Source: Mucilaginibacter sp.
GTDB taxonomy: Bacteria > Bacteroidota > Bacteroidia > Sphingobacteriales > Sphingobacteriaceae
Reading direction: 5' to 3'
Length of the DNA stretch: 7,845 nt
Assembly (NCBI GenBank): GCA_028288315.1
Contig: JAQBNY010000012.1
Coordinates: forward strand, 1 to 7,845
The position numbers and the translations under genes are program-made. Positions 1-6,611 of this stretch are shown here, piece after piece (the first letter of the stretch is position 1; each line of letters opens with the position of its first letter). Below the pieces are notes generated by a model. It did no database searches. It was not told the origin of the DNA and saw only the letters and a program-made list of their open reading frames with translations.

Positions 1-1078
1 GATATAACGGGATGCGGCTGCCGGGTAATATGAAACACTTTTGCATCCAGCGCCTTGAGGTTAAAAAAGCAGGATAATCTATATAAGCGTTTATGGCATG
101 TGTTTGGTCAAAAGCAAAGCGTTCAACAGCAAAGGAGTATACCGTTCGGCCATCCAGCTTTAATTCCAATGAATAAATACCGTTGCGATTCATTGATGCA
201 CTGTTCATGTCAGTAACCCCAATTCCAAAACCAATATTACCGCTAAGGTTAAGCACCTGAGGTTTAAGCAAACGGTAATGACCCGCAGCACCGGTTACGG
301 CTAAAAACTTACGGGGAGTTTTCTCGCTGAAAGGGTTGTCGTTTAAATAGTAAATGCCAATGCTGGTAATAGTGGGCGGTATTTTGTCTGGTATTGTAAG
401 GCCAAACAATTGCGGATTGATGGTTTCTTCTGTTAGGGTATCCCTAATTTCAAAATGCAAATGCGGCCCTGCGGACGCACCTTCGTTACCAGATATGGCT
501 ACTACATCATCCTTACAAACATCAAATAAACCGGCAGGAACGGGAATATCGGCCTCAAAAGTTTGATTTTTATATTGGTAATCTCGTATGTATTTGGCAA
601 CCTCGGGTGTAAAGCTGGCTATGTGACCGTACACTGAAGTATAACCGTTAGGGTGGGTTATATACAATGCCTGGCCAAAGCCACCAAATTGTATGCGTAA
701 ACGTGATATATAGCCATCAAAAACGGCATGCACCGGGTAGCCGGTACGTTGGTTAGTTTTAAAATCGAGTCCGGAGTGGAAATGGCTGGGCCTTAACTCG
801 CCAAATGAGCCTGCCGTACTTGGGGGCAGATCAAGCGGATAACGGAAATAATTTTGGGGGTATGGTTTATTTGAGATAGGACCTTTAGGCCCCTGAGCAT
901 AGGTGCCGGTTGAGGCAAGAATTATTAAAAATGATGCTAATAAAAAGGCGCCACCATTTTGAACAATAGATAGAAGTTTTGTGAGCCAAACACACGGACT
1001 ACAGCTGGTGTTAATGCATGTAATACAAAGTTTCTCCTTGTCTCTTGTTCCAAATGGCATTGGTGTTTTATTTAACAT
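1..1078 (-). CDS. M23 (LytM-type) metallopeptidase, secreted; 3' end outside window
   Basis: Zinc metallopeptidase of the M23/LytM family, which usually cuts peptidoglycan cross-links or bridge peptides in the periplasm or on the cell surface. About 359 codons are visible and the frame runs off the left edge, so the C-terminus is missing. With ATG at 1078, a hydrophobic segment at residues 44-58 ends in TYAQ, a likely signal peptidase I site after residue 61. The catalytic domain follows with every hallmark: HSGLD (H101, D105), YGH (H152) and HLHFE (H206, H208). By family analogy H101, D105 and H208 bind zinc. Residues from about 235 on look like a beta-rich accessory region. The only start codons before the signal segment are ATG at 1078 and ATG at 1060, so about 35-40 residues precede the hydrophobic core, including C18-x2-C21-x4-C26-x2-C29. 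The gene overlaps the upstream FAH-family gene by 11 bases, suggesting translational coupling. The family call is firm; the exact start is not. Confidence 0.9.
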   Translation of the reverse strand, partial: MLNKTPMPFGTRDKEKLCITCINTSCSPCVWLTKLLSIVQNGGAFLLASFLIILASTGTYAQGPKGPISNKPYPQNYFRYPLDLPPSTAGSFGELRPSHFHSGLDFKTNQRTGYPVHAVFDGYISRLRIQFGGFGQALYITHPNGYTSVYGHIASFTPEVAKYIRDYQYKNQTFEADIPVPAGLFDVCKDDVVAISGNEGASAGPHLHFEIRDTLTEETINPQLFGLTIPDKIPPTITSIGIYYLNDNPFSEKTPRKFLAVTGAAGHYRLLKPQVLNLSGNIGFGIGVTDMNSASMNRNGIYSLELKLDGRTVYSFAVERFAFDQTHAINAYIDYPAFLTSRRWMQKCFILPGSRIPLY

Positions 1079-1679
1079 AAAAATCTAACAGCTTTTCACC
1101 CTCCAAAAATCCTTCCAATCTGTCGCCTATGTTTACTTTGGCAACGCCCTGTGGGGTGCCTGTAAAAATCAGGTCGCCTTTTTTTAGGGTAATGTATTGT
1201 GATACAAAGGCGATTATACGTTCAAACGAAAACAACAGGTCTTTGGTATTACCCTGTTGCCTTGTTTCGCCGTTAATATCAAGGTTAAAGCTGATGTTAT
1301 ACATATTGGCAAATTGCGATTTTGGTACAAAGTTGCTCACCGGGGCAGAGCCATCAAAGGCCTTTGCCAGTTCCCAGGGCAGCCCTTTTTCTTTATGTTT
1401 GGTTTGTATATCGCGAGCGGTAAAATCAATCCCTAAGGCAATTTCCTCAAAGTAATTAGCTGCAAATTTTTCGCTGATGTGTTTACCCTCTTTGCTCACT
1501 TTTAATACTATCTCAATTTCGTGATGAACATCCTGCGAAAACTCGGGATGGTAAAAAGGCTTATTGTCCTTAAGTAGGGCGGTATCAGGTTTCATGAAAA
1601 TTACAGGAACGCTGGGTACCGGGTTATTTAATTCTTTGGCGTGCTCGGCATAATTGCGGCCAATTGCTATTATCTTCAT
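1068..1679 (-). CDS. FAHD1-like fumarylacetoacetate hydrolase family protein (acylpyruvase/oxaloacetate decarboxylase type)
   Basis: A 203-residue single-domain member of the FAH superfamily, about the size of human FAHD1 (roughly 220 residues). Enzymes of this branch cleave acylpyruvates or fumarylpyruvate, or decarboxylate oxaloacetate, using Mg2+ or Mn2+ in the cytoplasm. Visible hallmarks are GRNYAEH near the N-terminus, with H13 and E16 matching the FAHD1 catalytic His-Glu pair; HHEIEI with E54 and E56, plus D85 in GIDFTARD, as the metal ligands; KGLPWELAKAFDGSAPVS around residues 98-115; and TGTPQGV at 173-179. ATG at 1679 is chosen because the conserved N-terminal motif starts immediately after it. 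No strong Shine-Dalgarno is visible, and the 143-base gap upstream (1680-1822) holds only imperfect -7-like boxes. The stop lies inside the start of the M23 peptidase gene, so the two are probably one transcript although their functions have no obvious link. The substrate cannot be read from sequence; related members hydrolyse different keto acids. Confidence 0.92.
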   Translation of the reverse strand: MKIIAIGRNYAEHAKELNNPVPSVPVIFMKPDTALLKDNKPFYHPEFSQDVHHEIEIVLKVSKEGKHISEKFAANYFEEIALGIDFTARDIQTKHKEKGLPWELAKAFDGSAPVSNFVPKSQFANMYNISFNLDINGETRQQGNTKDLLFSFERIIAFVSQYITLKKGDLIFTGTPQGVAKVNIGDRLEGFLEGEKLLDFYVK

Positions 1680-1822
1680 AAGATGCCGAAATTATAAACT
1701 CTAAATGCTAAATCCTAAAAAACTAAGTGTTAAAACCACAAAAAATTAAAAAATGAGCTAATTTGTAAAGTGGGAATAATAAACCAAAAACAAATCGGTT
1801 ACTTACTACAAGGTGTTAGAGG

Positions 1823-2323
1823 TTAAAGTACTGATATTCTTTTATTGATAGATTCGGTGCCAACAATAATCCGTACAAAATAAAAACCGCGGGTAAGTTT
1901 GTTATTTATATTATAACTAAGGCTTTGGTCGCCGTTCTCAACCCGTTGCGAAAACAGGGTTACAACATCATTACCCAATACATCCATTATTTTTACGTTA
2001 ACAAAAGCATTACGGGCAACATTATATTTAACGTTAATTTGATCAGTAACCGGATTTGGAAAAACCTGTACATTGGTTAGCAGTTTATCATCAGCACGCG
2101 GAATATTAATTTTAGTGGTTGATATTACGGCAGGTTTTAAAGGTGGCAAAGCTAAGTGTAAATTATTTTTAAATAATGATTGCTTGGGTTTGCTTCTTAA
2201 AAGCTTTAAGTATGAGGTATCAGTTTTTTGGGCATTAACTCCTTTTGCAAAAGCAACGTTTACTGCTATTGCAAAAGCAATTATGATAAACCAGGAATTT
2301 AAGTAAGTAAGTCTTTTACCCAT
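1823..2323 (-). CDS. Small secreted protein with T9SS type A C-terminal sorting domain
   Basis: A 166-residue protein made almost entirely of export signals. Residues 1-31 form a signal peptide: GKR, a long hydrophobic stretch at 11-26, and likely cleavage after A26 or after A31 in VNAQ. Residues about 32-84 are a polar and basic linker with no domain I recognise. Residues about 85-166 are a type A sorting domain of the Bacteroidota type IX secretion system: VFPNPVTDQINVKY, a central VKIMDVLGNDV strand pair, LTRGFYFVRI, and a basic-hydrophobic end KRISVL. In known T9SS cargo this domain directs crossing of the outer membrane and is then removed or used for surface attachment. Here almost nothing would remain as cargo, about 50 residues. 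It may be a genuine mini-cargo or surface peptide, or a larger secreted protein that lost its middle by an in-frame deletion. It is divergent from kup and 143 bases upstream of the FAH-family gene. I do not recognise a specific function. Confidence 0.88.
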   Translation of the reverse strand: MGKRLTYLNSWFIIIAFAIAVNVAFAKGVNAQKTDTSYLKLLRSKPKQSLFKNNLHLALPPLKPAVISTTKINIPRADDKLLTNVQVFPNPVTDQINVKYNVARNAFVNVKIMDVLGNDVVTLFSQRVENGDQSLSYNINNKLTRGFYFVRIIVGTESINKRISVL

Positions 2324-2336
2324 AACAATAATTATA

Positions 2337-2344
2337 CAAAAGTA
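2337..2344 (-). promoter_or_regulatory. Candidate -7 box for the T9SS-domain gene
   Basis: On the minus strand TACTTTTG matches the Bacteroidota -7 consensus TAnnTTTG exactly, and ends 13 bases before the ATG at 2323. No TTTG-like -33 element is seen at the usual spacing of about 19 bases, so this rests on the -7 box and its position alone. The implied 5' leader would be only a few bases long. Confidence 0.4.
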
Positions 2345-2467
2345 TAAATAAACTGCTCAGCATTTTATAATGTTGCTTAATTATTAAATAGTTTTAACAA
2401 TTTTTAACAAAATGCGTTTTTATTAGTTAGCTTAAGTATTGACTTATACGATTATTAATAGTTTAAG

Positions 2468-2494
2468 TTGTAATGGATTTTTTTAATAGTTTTG
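2468..2494 (+). promoter_or_regulatory. Candidate promoter of kup
   Basis: TAGTTTTG at 2487-2494 matches the Bacteroidota -7 consensus TAnnTTTG exactly and lies 19 bases before the GTG start of kup. A TTG at 2468-2470 could be the -33 element, but the spacer is 16 bases, shorter than the usual 19 or so. The TAG of this box is also the in-frame stop that closes the reading frame upstream of kup, which supports a start downstream of it. Confidence 0.45.
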
Positions 2495-2513
2495 TATCCT
2501 TTTTAAAATTATA

Positions 2514-4490
2514 GTGTCAAATCATAAAGATCTGCAGAAACTAACGGCCGCAGGGCTGCTAATTAGTTTAGGAATAATATACGGTGATATAGGTACATCA
2601 CCCTTATATGTTTTTAAAGCCATAATTGGTTCAGAACATTCAAGCTTTTCACAACAAATTTCACAAACGCTGGTACTGGGAGGTGTTTCCCTCATCTTTT
2701 GGACGCTTACCCTGCAAACCACTTTAAAATATGTTGTAATTACCTTACGCGCAGATAATAAAGGCGAGGGAGGAATTTTTTCTCTTTTCTCTTTGGTGAG
2801 GCGCAAAGCGAAATGGTTAATAATACCTGCTGTAATAGGAGGCTGCGCTTTGCTTGCCGATGGTATTATTACACCACCTATCACCATATCATCTGCCATT
2901 GAGGGTTTACAGGTGTATTACCCCCGTTTACCAACAGTACAAATTGTTATTGCCATTATAGCGGGCTTGTTTATTATACAACAGTTTGGCACATCGCTGG
3001 TAGGTAAGGCTTTTGGGCCTATAATGTTCATTTGGTTCACCATGATGGGGGTGCTGGGCTTATCATACATTGCGCAAATGCCAATGATATTGAAAGCGCT
3101 TAATCCTTATTACGCATATCAGCTGCTTACCTCAGATTATAACGCGTTCATTATTTTAGGTGCGGTATTTTTATGTACAACGGGAGCTGAAGCCTTGTAT
3201 TCTGACTTGGGGCATTGTGGCCGCAACAACATTCGCATTAGCTGGATATACGTAAAAACCTGCCTGGTTTTAAATTACCTTGGGCAGGCTGTTTGGCTTT
3301 TACAGCGCGAAGGAAAGGTAATTGACCTTAGCATAAACAATCCCTTTTATAAGATAATGCCCGAGTGGTTCCTGATTTTTGGTATAGGCATAGCTACAAT
3401 AGCAGCGGTTATTGCCAGCCAGGCACTTATCTCAGGTTCATTTACATTAATTGCCGAAGCTGTTAGGTTGAACCTTTGGCCTAAGGTGAGGATCAATTAT
3501 CCGTCTGAGCAAAAAGGACAGTTATATGTGCCAAGTGTTAACTGGTTGTTATGTGCAGGTTGTATTGGAGTAGTGCTGCTATTCAAGCACTCGGCCAAAA
3601 TGGAGGCTGCGTATGGTTTAAGTATAACGGTTGCCATGTTAATGACCACTATACTGGTATCAAAATTTCTGCAACGCAAAAAACTTCCGGCTTATATTAT
3701 CGGGTCGTTTTTGGTAGTTTACTTGTTTATTGAGGGTACCTTTTTATTGGGTAACCTGGTGAAATTTATTCACGGTGGCTGGTTCACCTTGTCAATTGGC
3801 CTGGTGCTGTTCATCATAATGTGGACATGGCACACCGCCCGTAAGATCAAGAACCGCTACGTTAAATTCATTGAGATTGATGATTATTTTAACATTATCA
3901 AAGAAATGAGCGAGGATGAGGGTGTCCCTAAATATGCCTCACAACTAGTGTATTTAACAAGTGCTAATTTCAACTCAGAGATAGAATCGAAAATAATTTA
4001 CTCCATATTGCAGAAGCAGCCTAAACGCGCTGATGTATATTGGCTGGTGCATGTTGATGTAGTGGACGAGCCTTACAAACGCGAATATGAAGTTGACTTT
4101 TTAGTGCCCGGTAAGCTAATAAGGATTGATTTTAAATTAGGTTTCCGTGTTGAGCAGCAAATAAACCTGTTATTTAGAAAGGTGGTTGAGGATCTGGTGA
4201 GGAATGGAGAGGTTGATATTACCAGCAAGTATAAATCATTAAACAAGCATAAAATTGTTGGCGATTTTAGATTTGTGGTAATAGAAAAAGTATTGTCCCG
4301 GTCACACAACTTGTCTTTTTATGAACGTTTTGTGATGTACATTTATGCACTGCTCAAAAAGGTAAGCTTATCAGAAGAACGCAACTTTGGCCTCGACCTT
4401 AGTTTTGTAACGGTAGAAAAAGTGCCGCTTATGCTTACCTCGCCAGATACGGTAGATCTGCAGCGGGTAACCGCATCAAATCCAATATAA
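2514..4490 (+). CDS. kup: Kup/HAK/KT-family potassium uptake transporter
   Basis: Inner-membrane K+ importer, thought to be proton-coupled, of the Kup (Trk D) family. It has 658 residues, slightly longer than E. coli Kup (622). The family signature begins at the N-terminus with SLGIIYGDIGTSPLYVFK (residues 18-35, first membrane segment, with acidic D25). GEGGIFSLFSLVRR follows at 84-97, then ADGIITPPITISSAIEGL at 115-132 and CTTGAEALYSDLGHCG at 221-236. About twelve hydrophobic segments fill residues 12-440, and a soluble cytoplasmic C-terminal domain occupies about 443-658. The start is GTG at 2514: the frame is closed by TAG at 2487, no ATG precedes the signature, and the first internal Met is residue 171. 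A -7-like box lies 19 bases upstream and a strong terminator begins 5 bases after the stop, so it is probably a single-gene transcript. Some Kup proteins in other phyla are controlled by c-di-AMP through the C-terminal domain; nothing here shows whether that applies. Confidence 0.97.
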   Translation: MSNHKDLQKLTAAGLLISLGIIYGDIGTSPLYVFKAIIGSEHSSFSQQISQTLVLGGVSLIFWTLTLQTTLKYVVITLRADNKGEGGIFSLFSLVRRKAKWLIIPAVIGGCALLADGIITPPITISSAIEGLQVYYPRLPTVQIVIAIIAGLFIIQQFGTSLVGKAFGPIMFIWFTMMGVLGLSYIAQMPMILKALNPYYAYQLLTSDYNAFIILGAVFLCTTGAEALYSDLGHCGRNNIRISWIYVKTCLVLNYLGQAVWLLQREGKVIDLSINNPFYKIMPEWFLIFGIGIATIAAVIASQALISGSFTLIAEAVRLNLWPKVRINYPSEQKGQLYVPSVNWLLCAGCIGVVLLFKHSAKMEAAYGLSITVAMLMTTILVSKFLQRKKLPAYIIGSFLVVYLFIEGTFLLGNLVKFIHGGWFTLSIGLVLFIIMWTWHTARKIKNRYVKFIEIDDYFNIIKEMSEDEGVPKYASQLVYLTSANFNSEIESKIIYSILQKQPKRADVYWLVHVDVVDEPYKREYEVDFLVPGKLIRIDFKLGFRVEQQINLLFRKVVEDLVRNGEVDITSKYKSLNKHKIVGDFRFVVIEKVLSRSHNLSFYERFVMYIYALLKKVSLSEERNFGLDLSFVTVEKVPLMLTSPDTVDLQRVTASNPI

Positions 4491-4494
4491 TATC

Positions 4495-4527
4495 AAAAGC
4501 CTGAATCGAAAGATTCAGGCTTTTTTT
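4495..4527 (+). terminator. Intrinsic terminator of kup
   Basis: A perfect 13-base-pair stem (4495-4507 with 4512-4524) closed by a GAAA tetraloop (4508-4511). The T run that ends the stem continues to 4527. It begins 5 bases after the kup stop codon. The run of A before the stem gives weaker termination potential on the opposite strand too. Confidence 0.93.
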
Positions 4528-4550
4528 GTTTAACCTCGTTAAAACATATC

Positions 4551-4612
4551 TGTCATTCTGAGCATAGCGAAGAATCCAATCGACGATAGATCCTTCGTTC
4601 CTCAGGATGACA
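4551..4612. repeat. REP-like palindromic repeat, copy 1
   Basis: A 62-base imperfect palindrome that begins TGTCATTCTGAG and ends CTCAGGATGACA. The outer 12 bases pair (4551-4562 with 4601-4612, one G-T wobble). A second stem pairs 4568-4576 with 4589-4597 with one mismatch, around a short loop. Its termini and spacing resemble copy 2, 18 bases away. Sequences of this type (CATTCTGAGC.TAGCGAAG...) occur widely as dispersed intergenic repeats in bacterial genomes, so I read it as a non-coding mobile or formerly mobile palindrome. A REP element moved by a RAYT-type transposase is one possibility, but no transposase is present here. It sits between two convergent genes, downstream of both. Confidence 0.85.
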
Positions 4613-4630
4613 AGGAGGGGATTTAAACAT

Positions 4631-4711
4631 TGTCATGCTGAACGTAGTGAAGCATCTAATCGCCAGCTTTGCCTTCTTGCCATGGATCCTTCGCTCTCAC
4701 TGAGGATGACA
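4631..4711. repeat. REP-like palindromic repeat, copy 2
   Basis: An 81-base relative of copy 1 in the same orientation, starting TGTCATGCTGAACGTAGTGA and ending CTGAGGATGACA. The outer TGTCAT/ATGACA pair, and an inner stem pairs 4647-4656 with 4685-4694 (one mismatch, one wobble). It carries about 20 extra bases in its loop compared with copy 1 (around 4663-4683). The differences between the arms are partly compensatory, which suggests the fold matters more than the exact sequence. A short open frame across it, reading CHAERSEASN and SLSLRMT, is the familiar spurious translation of this repeat class and is not annotated as a gene. Confidence 0.83.
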
Positions 4712-4753
4712 GTATTAATATTATGGTTTCTCAATCGAGCGACAGCTTGTCTG

Positions 4754-4786
4754 AAAATAAAAAATGCCGGTGCAAACACCGGCATT
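4754..4786 (-). terminator. Intrinsic terminator of the APC permease gene
   Basis: A perfect 10-base-pair GC-rich stem (4763-4772 with 4777-4786) around a 4-base loop. Read on the minus strand it is followed by TTTTTTATTTT (4764 down to 4754). It lies 23 bases beyond the permease stop codon. On the plus strand no T tract follows, so it works mainly for the minus-strand gene. Confidence 0.9.
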
Positions 4787-4809
4787 GAAATATTTAATCC
4801 TTAATTTAT

Positions 4810-6528
4810 TTACCGCTCTAATTCTGCATTTTCACCTTTACCCATTATGCTATGCTTATAGCCATAAGAAAAGTAAATTATAAGGCCAATAATAAGCCAG
4901 GCCAGGAACCTTATCCAACTTTGGTATTCCAGTTCGGCCATCAGGTAAAAGCAGCTTACAAGGCCTAATACAGGTATTAGCGATAGCTTCTTAACAAATG
5001 CCAATACGGTTAATGTTGCCGATAGCAATATGAACAGAAAGTAAGGGAACTTCTCGTGCAGGTTAGTGCCAGAAAATAAATTCATAATCTTACCATTGAA
5101 AACCACTATGCCAACTATAAATAACACCGGTACAATAAATTGTGAGTTAATATAAGGCAGTTGGAACTTTCCTTTTACCGTTGCTTCGCGTGGTAATAAA
5201 AGTACACCGCCGCACACCAATACAAAGGCAAATAAAGTACCTATACTGGTTAAATTGGTAACCTCGGTAAGGTTTAAGAACAGGGCAGGTATTGCCACCA
5301 CAAAGCCGGTAACTACCGTTGCAAATGATGGGGTTTTAAATTTAGGATGTATACGTGAGAACGCTTTAGGCAATAAACCATCACGGCTCATGCTCATCCA
5401 TATACGGGGCTGGCCCAGCTGAAATATTAGTAATACACTGGCAGTAGCCACAACTGCACTAATTGATATTACATAACTAATGTTTTTTAAGCCAACCTTG
5501 GCAAATACATAAGCCAGCGGATCGCCTACCTGCAGATCTTTATAATTTACCATGCCGGTTAACACCAGGGCAATAAGTATGTATAGTACAGTACAAATAA
5601 TCAATGAATAGATCATGCCACGTGGCAAATCGCGCTGTGGGTTCTGACATTCTTCGGCAGTGGTTGATATGGCATCAAAACCAATATAGGCAAAAAATAC
5701 TCCCGATACGCCCTTCATTACACCGCTAAAACCGTTAGGCAAAAATGGGTGCCAGTTAGCCGGGGTAACGTAAAAAAAGCCTATAACAATAACCGCAATA
5801 ACAATTATAATTTTCAGGTAAACCATTGCGTTGGTAGCCTTTTTAGTTTCGCGGATACCTATGTAAACCAGGTAGGTAATAATAAATACTATACCCAATG
5901 CAGGTAAATTGGCAATAAATTTTATGTCGCCAGTACCGGGCGCGGTTGCCCAGGCACTTGCAGCTATCTTCATCCTATCTGTAATATCTGCAACATGGCC
6001 ACTTGCTGTAAGCTGCTGAATCTTTTCATGCGCTGTAAAGGCCGAAAAGTAATCCATAGTAAGATACGTAGGCATGCGTATGTTGAAACCTTCCAGTAGG
6101 TTCACAAAATATTCGCTCCATGATATAGCAACGGCAATGTTGCCTATGGCATATTCCATAAGCAGGTCCCAGCCAATTATCCACGCTATCAGCTCGCCAA
6201 ATGAGGCATAGGCATAAGTATAGGCACTACCCGCCACAGGAATGCGCGATGCAAATTCAGCATAGCATAATGCCGAAAACCCACAGGTAATGGCGGTTAA
6301 AATAAATAGTAAAGTAACACCTGGTCCGCCGTTAAAGGAGGCTTCGCCTATTGTAGAGAATATACCCGCACCAACCACGGCTGCAATGCCCATTAGGGTG
6401 AGGTCTTTTACGTTTAATGCTTTTTCAAGTTGAGATACCGTGCCGGGATGTTCACTATCACTAAATCCACTGGCTACATCGGCCAATATTTTATTTACAG
6501 ACTTTCTGCGAAATATACTTTTAGACAT
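4810..6528 (-). CDS. APC-superfamily amino acid permease (cationic amino acid transporter type)
   Basis: A 572-residue inner-membrane amino acid transporter of the APC superfamily, closest in style to the CAT/YfnA group (TC 2.A.3.3, which includes the bacterial GkApcT model). A 40-residue cytoplasmic N-terminus precedes the first segment, which has GAGIFSTIG (53-61), the unwound substrate-binding motif. RIPVAGSAYTYAY lies at 95-107. The sixth segment has FAYIGFDAISTTAEE (279-293), followed by the conserved loop NPQRDLPRGM (296-305). QPRIWMSMSRDGLLP lies at 373-387. About twelve to fourteen hydrophobic segments can be counted. A polar loop of about 50 residues (155-205) after the third segment looks longer than in GkApcT. 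ATG at 6528 is the first Met, and a -7-like box lies 30 bases upstream. The gene is transcribed alone, divergent from the PAP2 gene, and ends at its own terminator. The family is clear; the substrate (cationic, branched or broad range) cannot be assigned from sequence alone. Confidence 0.93.
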   Translation of the reverse strand: MSKSIFRRKSVNKILADVASGFSDSEHPGTVSQLEKALNVKDLTLMGIAAVVGAGIFSTIGEASFNGGPGVTLLFILTAITCGFSALCYAEFASRIPVAGSAYTYAYASFGELIAWIIGWDLLMEYAIGNIAVAISWSEYFVNLLEGFNIRMPTYLTMDYFSAFTAHEKIQQLTASGHVADITDRMKIAASAWATAPGTGDIKFIANLPALGIVFIITYLVYIGIRETKKATNAMVYLKIIIVIAVIVIGFFYVTPANWHPFLPNGFSGVMKGVSGVFFAYIGFDAISTTAEECQNPQRDLPRGMIYSLIICTVLYILIALVLTGMVNYKDLQVGDPLAYVFAKVGLKNISYVISISAVVATASVLLIFQLGQPRIWMSMSRDGLLPKAFSRIHPKFKTPSFATVVTGFVVAIPALFLNLTEVTNLTSIGTLFAFVLVCGGVLLLPREATVKGKFQLPYINSQFIVPVLFIVGIVVFNGKIMNLFSGTNLHEKFPYFLFILLSATLTVLAFVKKLSLIPVLGLVSCFYLMAELEYQSWIRFLAWLIIGLIIYFSYGYKHSIMGKGENAELER

Positions 6529-6558
6529 TTAAGTTGATCAATTTAACGCTTAACAAAC

Positions 6559-6566
6559 CAAACATA
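6559..6566 (-). promoter_or_regulatory. Candidate -7 box for the APC permease gene
   Basis: On the minus strand TATGTTTG matches the consensus TAnnTTTG exactly, 30 bases before the ATG at 6528. The expected -33 position carries only a T run (partial match to TTTG). The box lies just outside the divergent PAP2 promoter elements, so the two polymerase sites would overlap and could compete. Confidence 0.45.
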
Positions 6567-6574
6567 ACCATTTT

Positions 6575-6605
6575 TTTGCATTGAAAAAGTATATGCTTTA
6601 CTTTG
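6575..6605 (+). promoter_or_regulatory. Candidate promoter of the PAP2 gene, close enough for a leaderless message
   Basis: TTTG at 6575-6578, a 19-base spacer, then TTACTTTG at 6598-6605: an exact -33 element, the typical spacing, and one mismatch to the -7 consensus TAnnTTTG. The -7 box ends six bases before the ATG at 6612, so transcription would begin at or within a few bases of the start codon. Confidence 0.5.
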
Positions 6606-6611
6606 TGCCCC

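Noticed and set aside
354..566. Plus-strand open frame of 70 codons
   Set aside because: It lies antisense inside the M23 catalytic domain, whose HSGLD and HLHFE motifs are intact on the other strand.
1129..1455. Plus-strand open frame of 108 codons
   Set aside because: It is the antisense shadow of the FAH-family gene, which carries all its catalytic residues.
1680..1822. Gap between the T9SS-domain gene and the FAH-family gene, searched for a terminator, promoter or small RNA
   Set aside because: No stable hairpin is visible, and only several one-mismatch TAnnTTTG look-alikes without a -33 partner, too many in AT-rich DNA to choose one.
2073..2306. Plus-strand open frame of 77 codons
   Set aside because: It is the antisense shadow of the T9SS-domain protein.
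2391..2410. Two adjacent 10-base repeats ending TTTTAACAA upstream of kup, considered as an operator
   Set aside because: They are low-complexity AT-rich sequence with no symmetry, and cannot be told from chance in this composition.
2522..2899. Minus-strand open frame of 125 codons
   Set aside because: It lies antisense to the conserved N-terminal membrane segments of Kup and has no recognisable protein features.
4607..4804. Plus-strand open frame of 65 codons between kup and the permease
   Set aside because: It is the well-known spurious translation of the palindromic repeat (CHAERSEASN, SLSLRMT) and runs through the permease terminator; there is no promoter or ribosome site.
2527..5541. 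AAAGATCTGCAG near 2527 and its reverse complement near 5530, with a related AGATCTGCAG near 4454, considered as dispersed repeats
   Set aside because: All lie inside coding sequence; two encode Lys-Asp-Leu-Gln and the third Asp-Leu-Gln, so chance codon use explains them, and no flanking similarity is seen.
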